Origin: Scilla litardierei
Lineage: Eukaryota > Streptophyta > Magnoliopsida > Asparagales > Asparagaceae
Assembly: GCA_030789695.1 (NCBI GenBank)
Contig: CM061132.1
Location: 31,396,418 to 31,460,417, forward strand
Length of the DNA stretch: 64,000 nt
Direction: 5' to 3'
Each line of letters begins with the position of its first letter. The first letter of the stretch is position 1. The notes under the pieces were generated by a model. It was not told the origin of the DNA and searched no databases. It saw only the letters and a program-made list of their open reading frames with translations. Positions 11,131-20,803 of this stretch are shown here, piece after piece. Both the position numbers and the translations under genes were made by a program.

Positions 11131-12727
11131 CCAGCGGTGATGATTTTGACCTCGCAGTGGAGATATGCTAGCAGGATTTTTGCGAGTCTGGTGTGGAGAT
11201 TGTTCTTCCTGGGGAGGCTTCGTCGTTGATGTACATGCAGGTACAGTCGACGATCATGGATCGGATTAAGGCTGGCCAAGCCGGAGATCCGAAGTTGGTA
11301 AGGATTCGGGAGATGGGTGGAAGCCGGTCTGCGGACTGACTTTTTGATTCATGAGGATGGCTCGCTGAGGTTTGGAGCCAGGTTGTGTGTGCCAGCTGGG
11401 GATATCAGAGAGGAATTGATGGTGGAGGCACACAGTTCGCCGTATTCTGTGCATCCTGGTGGCACCAAGATGTACCAGGATCTTCGTCTGAATTATTGGT
11501 GGCATGGTATGAAGAGGAGCGTGGCTCGGAGTGTAGCCAAGTGTTTGGTTTGCCAGCAAGTGAAGGAGCGGAGCATCAGCGGTTCGGCCGGGTTGCTACA
11601 ACCGCTTCCGATTCCGGAGTGGAAAGTGGCAACACATCACTATGGATTTCGTGACTGGACTACCTCGGAGTCCGAAGCAGAATGACGCGATTTGGGTGAT
11701 CGTAGATCGATTGACCAAATCTGCGCACTTTATTCCATTCCGAGTGGGATAGTCCACGGAGGTGCTAGCAAGGAGATATATGGAGGAAGTCGTGTGACTT
11801 CATGGAGTCCCCGTGAGTATCGTGTCGGACAGAGACACGAGGTTCACATCTCAGTTTTGGCCAGAGTTTGCAGAAGAGCTTGGGTACGCGTCTGAGTTTC
11901 AGCACGGTCGTACCATCCGCAGACGGATGGTCAGTCCGAGAGGACGATTCAGATTTTGGAAGACATGCTGAGGGCGTGCATGTTGGATTTCAAGGGTTCG
12001 TGGGAGGACCATCTACATCTGGTAGAGTTTTCCTACAACAACAGCTTCCAGGCGAGTATTGGCATGGCGCCATTCGCCGCTCTTTATGGGAGGAGAAATG
12101 TCGATCGCCATTGAGTTGGGATGACGTTGGTGATCGGGAGTTGTTGAGACCCTGAGATGATCGTGGAGGCCGTGGAGATCGTCAGGAATATTCGGGAGAG
12201 GTTGAGAATTGCTCAGGACCGTTTTAAGCATTGGGCGGATGCTAAACGTCGTCCTTTGGAGTTTCAGCCGGGCGACCATGTGTTCTGAAGATTTCCCCCG
12301 AATCGTGGTGTGATTCGTTTTGGGAAGCGTGGGAAGTTGAGCCCGCGATACATTGGACCATTTGACATTTTGGAGAGGGTTGGCGAGGGTAGCATATCGC
12401 TTGGCTTTGCCGCCATCTTTGGAAGGAGTTCACAATGTTTTCCATGTGTCGCAGCTTCGTCGATACATTAGCGATCCATCTCATGCCGTGGATTTCTCGG
12501 AGATCGCCGTTCGCCCAGATTTGACGTCATGACCAGTATCCGGTGCAGATTCTGGACAGGCGTCAGAAGTCACTTCGAAACAAGGTCGTCGATCTTGTTA
12601 GAGTGATGTGGCGGCACGGTTCGCCGGGAGAGTCTACTTGGGAGAATGAGGATGAGATGCGAGAGCGTTTCCCACTTTTGTTTCCGACTCGTGAGTTTTT
12701 GGAAATTCGAGGACGGAATTTTTCTTA
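11131..12727 (+). pseudogene. Gypsy integrase with chromodomain-type C-terminus, frameshifted
   Basis: The HHCC zinc-binding part is recognisable from HSSPYSVHPGGTKMYQDL through YWWHGMKRSVA to CLVCQQVKE (about 11430-11570). The core follows in changing frames: the first acidic block near 11640-11720, the second (VSDRDTRFT-like) at about 11820-11855, and the Glu block ([17 protein letters not shown]) at about 11905-11960. [16 protein letters not shown] sequence is at 12060. The C-terminus at 12543-12728 reads DRRQKSLRNKVVDLVRVMW then PGESTWENEDEMRERFP, which is the chromodomain-type tail of chromoviruses, thought to bias insertion toward heterochromatin. Confidence 0.85.
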
Positions 12728-12739
12728 AGTTGGGGAGGA
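12727..12739 (+). promoter_or_regulatory. Polypurine tract of the gypsy element
   Basis: aagttggggagga directly before the 3' LTR start TGTAACGACTGC. It would prime plus-strand DNA synthesis. Confidence 0.75.
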
Positions 12740-14700
12740 TGTAACGACTGCTTTTCATGAATCTGGATTTAATATAATATAATATATGTTTTGGTGGATT
12801 TTCTCCTCATATGTGGTTTTCGTCTCCGTAGTTTCATTTTCGATCGATTCGTCGTATTTTCTCGCTTCTTTCTTAGGATTGTCGATTTCGAAGTATGTCG
12901 CTCGTGACGGACTTCATAACGGTCGTATCTAACTGTTAGATCAAGCCTAGGAGTCTTAGGAATTGATCCCGGGGGCCCCGCGCTCCGTATCGGTACTTTT
13001 CTGTGCTCATTAGCCGGTGTAAGAAGGGCCAACCGACCGACTAGATGACGATCCAGTCGGTCGGCAATCCTTCTTGGACCGACTAGTTAGCTTTCTAAAT
13101 TTCTCAGGAGTTACTGTTTATCGTTAGTCGGTCTAAGAACGTTGGTTGACCGACTAGGTTGCAAACTAGTCGGTCAGCAATGCTTCTTGAACCGACTAAC
13201 TCATCATATTATTTTTGTATCAGTTACTGTTTACTCTTAGTCGGTCTAAGAACGTTCATCGACGACTAGATGCTAAACTAGTCGGTCAGTACTTGTTCAT
13301 GGACCGACTAACTCTAGAATCCTATTTTCGTTCAGGAGTTACTGTTTTGCACTTAGTCGGTCTGCGTTGGGTCGACCGAGCCGACTAGTTGCCAAACTAG
13401 TCGGTCAGTGGTTGCTCTTGGACCGACTAACCAGTGTTAAAACCCTGATTTCTGGGCAGCCGCCAGCTCAACCTATAAAATACCCAACCCAAACGTTTTC
13501 ATCTTCTCCAACACGACCCTAAGCCCTAGTTTCTTCCCCCTCTAAGCCCCCATCTTCCTCCAAGCTTCTTTCCTTCAATCCAAACCCTAAATCCATCATC
13601 CAATCCATCCATTCCCTCTATCCACCCCGCATCTTCCCCAAAATCTCACCGAAACCCATCAAATCCCCCGAAACCCTAGTTTCCCAAACTACTCCAATTT
13701 TCTCCCAGATCTGATCCTAGGGTTCCCCGAAGTGTTACTTCCGCCTCCTCTCGGTAAGAAATCGATCTACCGTTGTTTTTCTTATCTTATTGTAATTTTT
13801 ATGAAACCCTAATAAAATACTTGTGTTTTGATGTTTGTTCCCCATAACAGCGATTCCCCGTAGGCTAGCATCCGCGGAACGAACTTTCGTAACCGTCACC
13901 CCGGTGTTAGGCAAGTGAAACTTGCATCTCTTGAATTTAGGCCATGTCTTAGGCCATTTACCTTGCTTTAGGCGTAAAAGAGACTAGACGGTGAAAGGAT
14001 AGCCGTTTAGACGCCATTGACCTAGCTTGACAACGAAGCTTGGTCCGTCACTTTCATCATGCTTGTATGTCACGTTTACTTTCCCTTAACGGTACGCGAA
14101 AAATAACTGTTCATGTCATCCATGCATCCTTAACTGCTATTGCATTTTAACTGCCATGTTTAATTTAATTAACGGTACGCGAATATGTTCATGTCATTGC
14201 ATTTCGCCTGTCACGTTTAATTTAATTAACGGTATGCGAATTATCTGCTCATGTCATTGCATGCTTGAATACTCATCGTGATTGCGTAGCATCGCTACAT
14301 ACTAGTGTTACTCGTTCCGGCTAGGTGCACCCCTACGCCATACTTATCAAATACACTTTCTGGCTCGTGTTCCAGAAGACGAGCTCCTCACAGCCTGGCG
14401 GGCAATAGGGCACTCGTTGAGTGACCCCTTGTACTTGATACTTGAACACAGCCTGCGGGCAATAGGGCACTCGTTGAGTGATCCCTTGTACTTTACTTGT
14501 TACTTGACATTACATGTCACCCCTACACTTGATACTTGCCACTTGTACTCTCCTTTACCTTACTTGTTACCACCGTACTTTACTTGCCATGCACCATGTT
14601 TTAATTGCTAGGTTGCTAGTTTACCATTATTCCCGTTTCCTTGCACAAGTCGTTCGACTTGCTGACATGTGCCCCTTTTCTCTTTTGGGTGACACATGTT
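12740..14700 (+). repeat. 3' LTR of the gypsy element, truncated by 457 bp
   Basis: Matches 5540-7500 nearly base for base, including the palindrome array (13035-13435) and TATA box (13471). It stops at gacacatgtt (14700), then copia sequence follows. The missing part corresponds to 7501-7957. Differences from the 5' LTR are mostly single-base homopolymer indels plus a few substitutions. The junction shows a 2-base microhomology (tt) with the copia target. Confidence 0.9.
13035..13435 (+). repeat. Palindrome array in the 3' LTR
   Basis: Second copy of the 'accgactag ... ctagtcggt' array described at 5835-6235, with the same unit order and small indels. Confidence 0.85.
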
Positions 14701-14774
14701 CATTGCACAGCAAGGATTCACAAATAATGAAGTCTGCACGTGTATCTTTATCAAAAGAACGGGAACGGGATTTG
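14701..14774 (+). repeat. Right copy of the 73-bp target duplication
   Basis: Repeats copia sequence 5467-5539 after the truncated LTR; copia then continues with new sequence (catcatagcag). Confidence 0.85.
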
Positions 14775-15813
14775 TCATCATAGCAGTATATGTTGATGAC
14801 TTAAATCTCATATGATCTCCTGCAGAGATCAGTGAGATATCTGAAAGCCTAAAGCATACTTTTGAAATGAAAGACCTAGGCAAAACAAAGTATTGTTTTG
14901 GCTTACAGATTGAACACCTACGAGGTGGAATCCTATTACACCAATCAAATTATACAAAGAAACTTCTAGGCAAGTTTCATATGCATTAATGTCATCCTTT
15001 AAGTACTCTTATGGTCGTAAGATCAATAGATGTACATAAGGACCCCTTCCGGCCACTGGAAAAGGGGGAGAAGATACTGGGTCCTGAAGTACCCTACCTC
15101 AGTGTCATTGGAGTACTTCTATATCTGGCTAACTGTACGCGTCCCGATATAGCAATTGTAGTTAATCTCCTAGCCAGACACAGTGCAGCGCCTACAAAGC
15201 GCCACTGGAACGGAGTAAAGCATCTTCTGCGATACCTCCAGGGTTCAATAAATCTGGGACTTTACTACCAGGGAGGTGCCTCCCCCCAATTACTTGGTTA
15301 TGCCGATGCAGGTTATCTTTCAGATCCGCACACGACAAAATCACAGACATGTTTTGTGTTTACCTACGGAGGTACTGCTATCTCCTGGAGATCGGTAAAG
15401 CAAACCACAACAGCTACGTCATCCAATCATTCAGAGCTCATTGTGATCCATGAAGCAAGCAGAGAGTGTTATTGGCTACGCTCCGTCGTTATTGGCTAAG
15501 CTTCGTCGTCCAACGCATTCTTCACTCCACTCACCTGAAGACTGGTGATTTGGAGCCTACTGTCCGTTTTGAAGACAACGCCACGTGCATTGCTCAACTT
15601 CAACGGGGCTACATCAAGGGCGACAGGACGAAGCACATATCTCACAAGTTTTTCTGGACGCACGAGCTAAAAGAGGAAAAGCAGACCGAAGTTCAGCAGA
15701 TCCAGTCCTGCAACAACTTAGCTGACCTTTTTACTAAGTCTTTGCCCAGATGTATTTTTGTAAAGCTTGTAAAGAACATTGGTATGCGACAGCTGAAAGA
15801 TCTACAAGCATAG
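14775..15813 (+). pseudogene. Copia 1 pol, part 3: second half of reverse transcriptase and RNase H
   Basis: Starts with the catalytic box AVYVDDLNLI, intact in this copy, followed by a stop, then LKHTFEMKDLGKTKYCFGLQ and a stop near 14988. From 15011 it runs through copia landmarks GPEVPYLSVIGVLLYLANC, RPDIAIVVNLLARHS and NGVKHLLRYLQGS. RNase H has GYADAGYLSDPHT, the block FTYGGTAISWRSVKQTTTATS, and ends near the conserved LADLFTKSLP and GMRQLKDLQA (stop at 15811-15813). A 20-bp tandem duplication (ttattggctacgctccgtcg, repeated at about 15490) shifts the frame in RNase H. Confidence 0.88.
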
Positions 15814-16017
15814 GGCTTGTATAGATCAGGGGGAGTCACCTGTGGAGTGTACTCTTTTTCCTTAAGCTGACGGTTTTTCCCATTAGGTTTTTCGCAGCTA
15901 AGGTTTTAACGAGGCAACCATAGTGGCCTAGGATCCAGAAGTATCTACCCTACTAGCTTTATGAATCCTGAAGAATTCATAGGCCAAGTACTAGAGTAAT
16001 GGATGGATAAGTGGGAG
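15814..16017 (+). other. Copia 1 3' untranslated region and polypurine tract
   Basis: No gene. It contains sequence also found after the RNase H of copia 2 (atcaggggga-type motif, 'ctttttccttaagctg', 'aaggttttaacgaggcaa'). It ends with the purine run ggataagtgggag directly before the LTR start TGTTATGAG. Confidence 0.75.
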
Positions 16018-16180
16018 TGTTATGAGTTGAGGGAGGCCCTTTGGCTCCCTCCTCATTTATTCCTCCATTACACCACCACCCCACTAAGCCTTTAGTGGGT
16101 GACTCTTGGGCTACTACAATAATGAGGATGTGAATAAAGTAGATCCATGGTGTTTACCGTGGTTACTCATTCCTATTGCA
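16018..16180 (+). repeat. 3' LTR of copia 1 (163 bp)
   Basis: Starts TGTTATGAGTTGAGGGAGGCC and ends cattcctattgca. It is alignable with the copia 2 LTRs (TGTTATGAATGAGGGAGGCC ... ccaaca) and has the same 163-bp length as the copia 2 3' LTR. It contains 'gtgaataaagtag', a likely TATA or poly(A) region. Confidence 0.75.
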
Positions 16181-16270
16181 AGAAAACTTTGTCTCCTATG
16201 AGTCTCTAGAGTTGATCTCTCAACAAAATCGGATTAATTGCAGCAAAATAATATTGTCTTTAAAAGTGAA

Positions 16271-16430
16271 GAATTGGCTTTTAGCTCAAACACTTATAGG
16301 TACTTGTAGATACCGTTTTAGACTAGCGTTCATCAACCATTGGGCCATCCGAGCTCAACAGATGGAACTCGTCGCGAGCTACCCTTGCCATCAGGGACCG
16401 TATGGCTTCAACTTGAGGGGCCAACTTGTC
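16271..16430 (+). repeat. Left copy of a 161-bp duplication flanking copia 2
   Basis: From 'gaattggcttttagctc' to 'ggggccaacttgtc', directly before the 5' LTR of copia 2. The same sequence follows the 3' LTR at 30421-30581, about 97% identical by eye. It codes for nothing I recognise. Confidence 0.85.
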
Positions 16431-16431
16431 A

Positions 16432-16602
16432 TGTGAATGAGGGAGGCCTTTGGCCTCCCCTCATCTTTATCCCCCCATTACTCCCCATCAAGCTTACTAA
16501 TGGGGACCGTTGGTATACCATGTCCCTTGGCATTCTACTATTATGAATAAATAGAGAACCATGGCTTTGTGCCATGGTTACTCATTCTCTTGATTCCCAA
16601 CA
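16432..16602 (+). repeat. 5' LTR of copia 2
   Basis: TGTGAATGAGGGAGGCC ... gattcccaaca. Relative to the 3' LTR it lacks three bases (tta) near its start and has a small extra segment (ctttggcc). It has 'tatgaataaatagag', a plausible promoter element. Confidence 0.8.
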
Positions 16603-16620
16603 CGTTATCAGCACGTTAGC
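16603..16620 (+). promoter_or_regulatory. Primer-binding site of copia 2
   Basis: cgttatcagcacgtta directly follows the LTR end. 'ttatcagcacg' at this position is common in plant copia elements. The tRNA partner is not assigned here. Confidence 0.6.
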
Positions 16621-16974
16621 TCTAATTCTTGAGCTTCTCCTAATAATCCCATCAAATCACCCTCACCGTGCTTAGGAATTTTTTGTTGCAACGATCCGTT
16701 GCGGCAAATATCTTGCGACGTCGATTTACGGAGCGGTGATTACTTTTTCTTATCTACGGATTACAATTGTTCTTCCCTAAATCAACGATCTAGAGATATA
16801 ATTTCTTATCCTGTAGATATATAATATGCAAAAATTATATACATTTTTGCTAAAAATCAAGAACATACACATAGTTAATTTAGGTGAAAAACAAATCTTA
16901 AGCTTATTTTTCAATCTTAAGATGTTCATGTTTTTGGAATTTTGTTATTAGTATCCGAATATAACTAATTTTTT

Positions 16975-17345
16975 TTGGAGATGATACTTTCCCCCGAAGG
17001 GGGGACTCTTCATCTCCCCCCGACAGGGGGGCTCCCCTGTCGCCGACCGCCCTGGACGAGGGGGGGCTTCCCTGTCGCCGACCCCCGAGTCCATCGCCGA
17101 CCCCCCAGACGGGTGGGGGGCTTCCCTGTCGACGACCCCCCGGGCGGGGGGGCTTCCTTGTCGCCGCCCCCCTGACGGGGGGTGGGGGCTCCCTGTCGCC
17201 GCCCCCAACCCCCTGACGGGGGGCTCTCAGTTTTCACCAGTCAGGGGCTCCTTGCGGCCGCCTCTGCAATTGATGCCCCTCCCAGTCGGGGGGCTCCTCG
17301 CGGCAGTAATCTTAACATCTCCCCCCCCCCCTGTCGGGGGGATTT
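16975..17345 (+). repeat. GC-rich array of C-run/G-run palindromes in the copia 2 leader
   Basis: Repeated units of the form ccccccgac..gggggg followed by cttccctgtcgccga, seven or more imperfect copies of about 35-45 bp. It is very GC-rich inside an AT-rich leader. Open frames through it on both strands are Pro/Gly/Arg-rich by composition and are not believable genes. The runs could form hairpins or G-quadruplexes in the element RNA. Confidence 0.85.
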
Positions 17346-18237
17346 TTCATTACAATTGGGGGTTTATTGGCAGAATTGGGGGATTTAAAATTACGAATTT
17401 GATAGCAGATTAGGGGAGATGATGAAATTGTGATTTGGGGAAGATGATGATATTGTTGTCATTTTCAATTTGGAAGCTAAATAATACTTTTGCATTATTA
17501 TAACATATGGGATATAAGCCCTTAAAACCCTTAAATAAAAATAAATATTTTTTCGTTGTTGATCCTGAAGATCGCATCAAGCCTAAGGGCTTTTATCTTT
17601 ATAATTGGGTAATGTTATTTTATCTGTTTAAGTTCTATTATTTATCTCTTTATTTAATATTGGATAAAATATTATTTTACGTTTTGATTATTACAAGGAT
17701 CCTGAGACTGCTCTGTCGTTAGGTTATATAACCTAACAAGTAATGACGTTTCCCCGTGGTCCAAGTAACCTTTTTTAACGTAAATTTAATATTTTTCCCA
17801 ATATATTGCGTTTGATGAATTTTGGAATGTCTGTGATGTTGCAAAATTATTATTTGCCTGTAGCACATATAAAACTGCGTGGATGTTATAAATAATTCAG
17901 TCTTGTGGTTTGGGATCGGCCATTTTGATACACCTTTTTATTTTCCTCGCTTTCTTTTTCTGTTTTGAGAGGAATTGTAGTGACGTTATAATGTAAAATG
18001 CTAAAAGACCGGAGCTCAGCCAAATTGAAGACGAAGATGAAATCTGCAATATGCTGGGACCTATAATGGGTTTCTAATTTGTATTTTTCATTTCTTTTGT
18101 ATTTAATTTTTATGGACTGTATTTAGACACTTTTGGACATTTTTAAAGGGTATCTGGCTGATCCCCGCATGACTGCTTATTTATTTAATTTTTTTCAGAA
18201 ATAATAATTCATTTATATTTTACTTGCATAGATAAAA
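17346..18237 (+). other. AT-rich leader of copia 2, no gene seen
   Basis: The stretch between the GC array and gag is AT-rich with many stops. It ends in 'tttttttcag' at about 18189-18198 shortly before the gag start, which resembles a splice acceptor. No recognised gene or repeat. Confidence 0.5.
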
Positions 18238-19237
18238 ATGGCAAAATTGGCTAGCGTCGATTTCGAGGTTCTTGACGCAGCAGGAAAGAACTATCTTAGC
18301 TGGCTAGTGGACCTGAAGTTCCACTTGCGTTCTATGGCACTTCTCCACTCAATCCTGGTCCCTGCAACGGCCGGGACAGCTGCAAGCAATGCCCCTGAAG
18401 CGACATAACCATCTAGCAGTTCTACTACCGTAGTCTCCGACATGGATAAGGTAAAAGCCATTATCTATATCAGGAGACACATAGATCGGACCTTAACGGC
18501 CGAATACTTAACGGTAGAAGACCCTCTTAAGTTGTGGACAACACTTGAGGCACGTTATAGGCATCAGATAGATGTCCTACTGCCACGTGCCAGTTATGAG
18601 TGGGAAAACCTCCATCTTGAAAACTATAAGTCTGTTGCTGAGTACAACTCAGCAATTCATAATATCACCTCATGACTGAAGTTGTGTGGTGAAGACGTCT
18701 CGGAGCACCGCATATTGGAAAAGACATTTACCTCGTTCCATGAGAAAAGATGCCATCCTCATGCAACAGTACCGCGAACGCAACTTCACGATGTTCTCTT
18801 ATTTGCTCTCTTGCCTTCTTAGGGCAGAGCAGAATAGAGACTTACTACTGGTCACTCATAATCTGCGCCCTGCTGGTGTTGCCCCTCTCCTTGAAGCCCA
18901 CCATGTTTCTCTCCAGAAGTGGAAAAACAAGAAGAAGTCTAGAAAGGACAAAGGGAAAGCTGCAATGAAGCCAGCAAGAGTACCACCCCTGAACAACAAC
19001 AACCAGAGGAAGAAAAACTTCACATTGAAGCGTAAGAACACTGGTCCAGTGTCAATTCCTAAGAAGAACTGGGAGGATAAATTCCATAGATGCGGCATGA
19101 CTAGACATTGGTCCAGAAACTGCCGCACTCCTCGCCACCTCCAGGATCTGTATCAGCGAGCCAGAAGCCTCCACCTGAAACAAACTGGCGGCTATTCAAC
19201 CGCCAACCAAGTTCACTGCAAAAGACTTCGAGAATGA
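18238..19237 (+). pseudogene. Copia 2 gag
   Basis: Start ATG at 18238 opens MAKLASVDFEVLDAAGKNYL, followed by copia gag landmarks YLTVEDPLKLWTTLEARY, LPRASYEWENLHLENYKSV and LKLCGED. In-frame stops occur at 18406 and near 18673, and a frame change follows around 18690. The C-terminus is Lys-rich with a zinc-knuckle remnant, FHRCGMTRHWSRNC at about 19081-19122. Its first Cys is replaced by Phe, so metal binding is doubtful. Gag would build the RNA-packaging particle. Confidence 0.85.
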
Positions 19238-19378
19238 CGATCTGCTCGATTGAGCCATATCTTTATATCTATGCATTTAAATCGATGTAGCTTCATCTGT
19301 AGTTTGCTTTGAAAGCACTTTTATTTGTATGGAAGTTTTTCATTTACTTAAATAAACTTTCAGTTTGCTTATATATAG

Positions 19379-20631
19379 ATGAAGTATGAGTGCCTAGTGG
19401 ACAGTGCCTCAACGCACACTATCCTTCGCAATCCATGCTATTTTTATAGTTTAAACAAATATGACGGTCATGTTATCACAATTTCGAGACTGTCCAACAT
19501 AATCGAAGGATCTGGGAAGCAATCATATTACTCACAAATAACACAAGACTTAAAATACAAAATGCACTATTCTCTCCAAAATCCAATAGAAATCTCATAA
19601 GTTTCAAAGATATTCGTTTTAACGGATATCACTTAGAAACTAGAGATGAAGAAAACATTGAATATATGTATGTGACTCGTCAAGAAGATGGCCAGAAGAC
19701 CATCTACGAACGATTTAAGGGACTCCCGTCGGGTCTCTACCCCACGTATATTCAACCAATAGAAGCCAATATGACTGAGCACCAGAAGTGCCTTTCATTG
19801 CCAGAGTTTCAACTCTGACACAATAGATTTGGTCACCCTGGATCAGCTATGATGCGTCGCATCATCTCTGAATCCTGTGGACATAATTTGAAGAACCAGA
19901 GGATTCTTCAAAAGGTTGAATTTCCTTGTCCCCCTTGTTTTCAGGGAAAACTAATAACGAGACCCACCCTCCTGAAAGTGGGATTAGAGTCTCCTGGCTT
20001 CCTTGAGAGAATTCATGGCGACATTTGCGGGTCTATTCACCCCGCAAGTGGCCCATTTCGGTACTTCATGGTACTGATTGATGCATCCACAATATGGTCT
20101 TATGTGTGCATATTGTCCACCAGCAACCTAGCTTTTCCAAAGCTATTGGCACAAATAATTAGATTGCAGGCTCATTTCCCCGATTGCCATATCAAAAAAC
20201 TACGGCTTGATAATGCGGACGAATTCACTCCACAAATCTTCGATGACTATTGTCGGGCAACGGGTATCGAAGTTGAATATCATATAGCTCATGTTCACAC
20301 CCAGAATGGATTAGCAGAGTCTCTTATAAAGAGACTCCAATGGAATGCACGTCCATTGCTCATGCAATCCCAGTTGCTTGTGGATGCTTGGGGGCATACT
20401 ATACTGCATGCTGCATCGCTCATTATGATAAGGCCCTCTGGTGGCCATACATTATCCCCGATGCAGCTAGCATATGGCACACCACCAGATATCTTCCATT
20501 TGAGAGTATTTGGTTGTCCGGTATATGTCTCAATAGCACCACCGCAGAGGACCAAAATGGGTCCTAAGTGTCGTCTAGGTATCTATATTGGGTTTGAGTC
20601 GCCCTCTATTATTAGATACCTAGAACCTCTC
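19379..20631 (+). pseudogene. Copia 2 pol, part 1: protease and integrase
   Basis: KYECLVDSASTHTILRNPC at 19382 holds the protease motif D-S-A. VITISRLSNIIEGSG follows and the frame breaks near 19600. GAG-pre-integrase is seen as FGHPGSAMM near 19830-19857. The integrase frame 19849-20631 keeps all three acidic blocks: HGDICGSIHP, LRLDNADEF and the Glu in HTQNGLAESL. The frame ends at the TSD of the nested element (CTCTC at 20627-20631) and resumes at 27858. Most intact integrase core among the copia copies here. Confidence 0.88.
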
Positions 20632-20803
20632 TGATCGTGCCGAAATATAACCCTAGAGCACAACCAAGTATGGCGCAAATACACGGAGATAACTTCCCGG
20701 CAACGGCGCCATAAACTTGATCGTGCCGAAATATAACCCTAGAGCACAACCAAGTATGGCGCAAATACACGGAGATAACTCCCCAGCAACGGCACCGTAA
20801 ACT
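20632..20803 (-). repeat. Two 86-bp tandem repeats, each carrying a primer-binding site, at the LTR end
   Basis: Units 20632-20717 and 20718-20803 each start tgatcgtgcc and end with ggc(g/a)cc(a/g)taaact. On the minus strand each contains atggcgccgttgccgggaa or its variant, matching the complement of the plant tRNA-Asp 3' end (tggcgccgttgccgggga). The LTR proper ends at 20804 (tgatcggccc on plus). Confidence 0.85.

Larger units (their letters stand above)
5540..14700 (+). mobile_element. Chromodomain gypsy (Tekay/Del-like) element inserted in copia 1, 3' LTR truncated
   Basis: Plus-strand Ty3-gypsy element: full 5' LTR 5540-7957, gag, protease, reverse transcriptase, RNase H, integrase with a C-terminal chromodomain-type end, polypurine tract, and a 3' LTR beginning at 12740 but stopping at 14700. 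The LTR starts TGTAACGACTGC and ends gggtcgtgaca. The gene order and chromodomain-type tail (IDLVRVMW-like motif followed by P-GE-TWE) are those of plant chromoviruses. The long LTR (2.4 kb) suits the Tekay/Del clade; that clade call is inference. The two LTRs are nearly identical apart from scattered substitutions and homopolymer indels, so the insertion looks recent. Confidence 0.9.
3184..16180 (+). mobile_element. Copia element 1 (Ty1-copia LTR retrotransposon), interrupted, 5' end missing
   Basis: Plus-strand copia element in the order protease end, GAG-pre-integrase, integrase, reverse transcriptase, RNase H, polypurine tract, 3' LTR. This order (integrase before reverse transcriptase) defines Ty1-copia. 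It is split by a gypsy element at 5540-14700. The coding part is closely similar to copia element 2 (16432-30420), so both belong to one family. Its 5' LTR and gag are not in the window because the LTR ending at 3183 cuts it. The coding frames are broken in several places, so it is defective. I did not assign a copia lineage. Confidence 0.9.

Noticed and set aside
16271..16602. Copia 2 LTR as a longer 330-bp LTR including the flank repeat
   Set aside because: Flank and LTR are in opposite order on the two sides, so the flank cannot be part of the LTR.
16948..17237. Pro/Gly/Arg-rich ORFs on both strands
   Set aside because: They arise from the GC-run repeat array; no start context, domain or second evidence.
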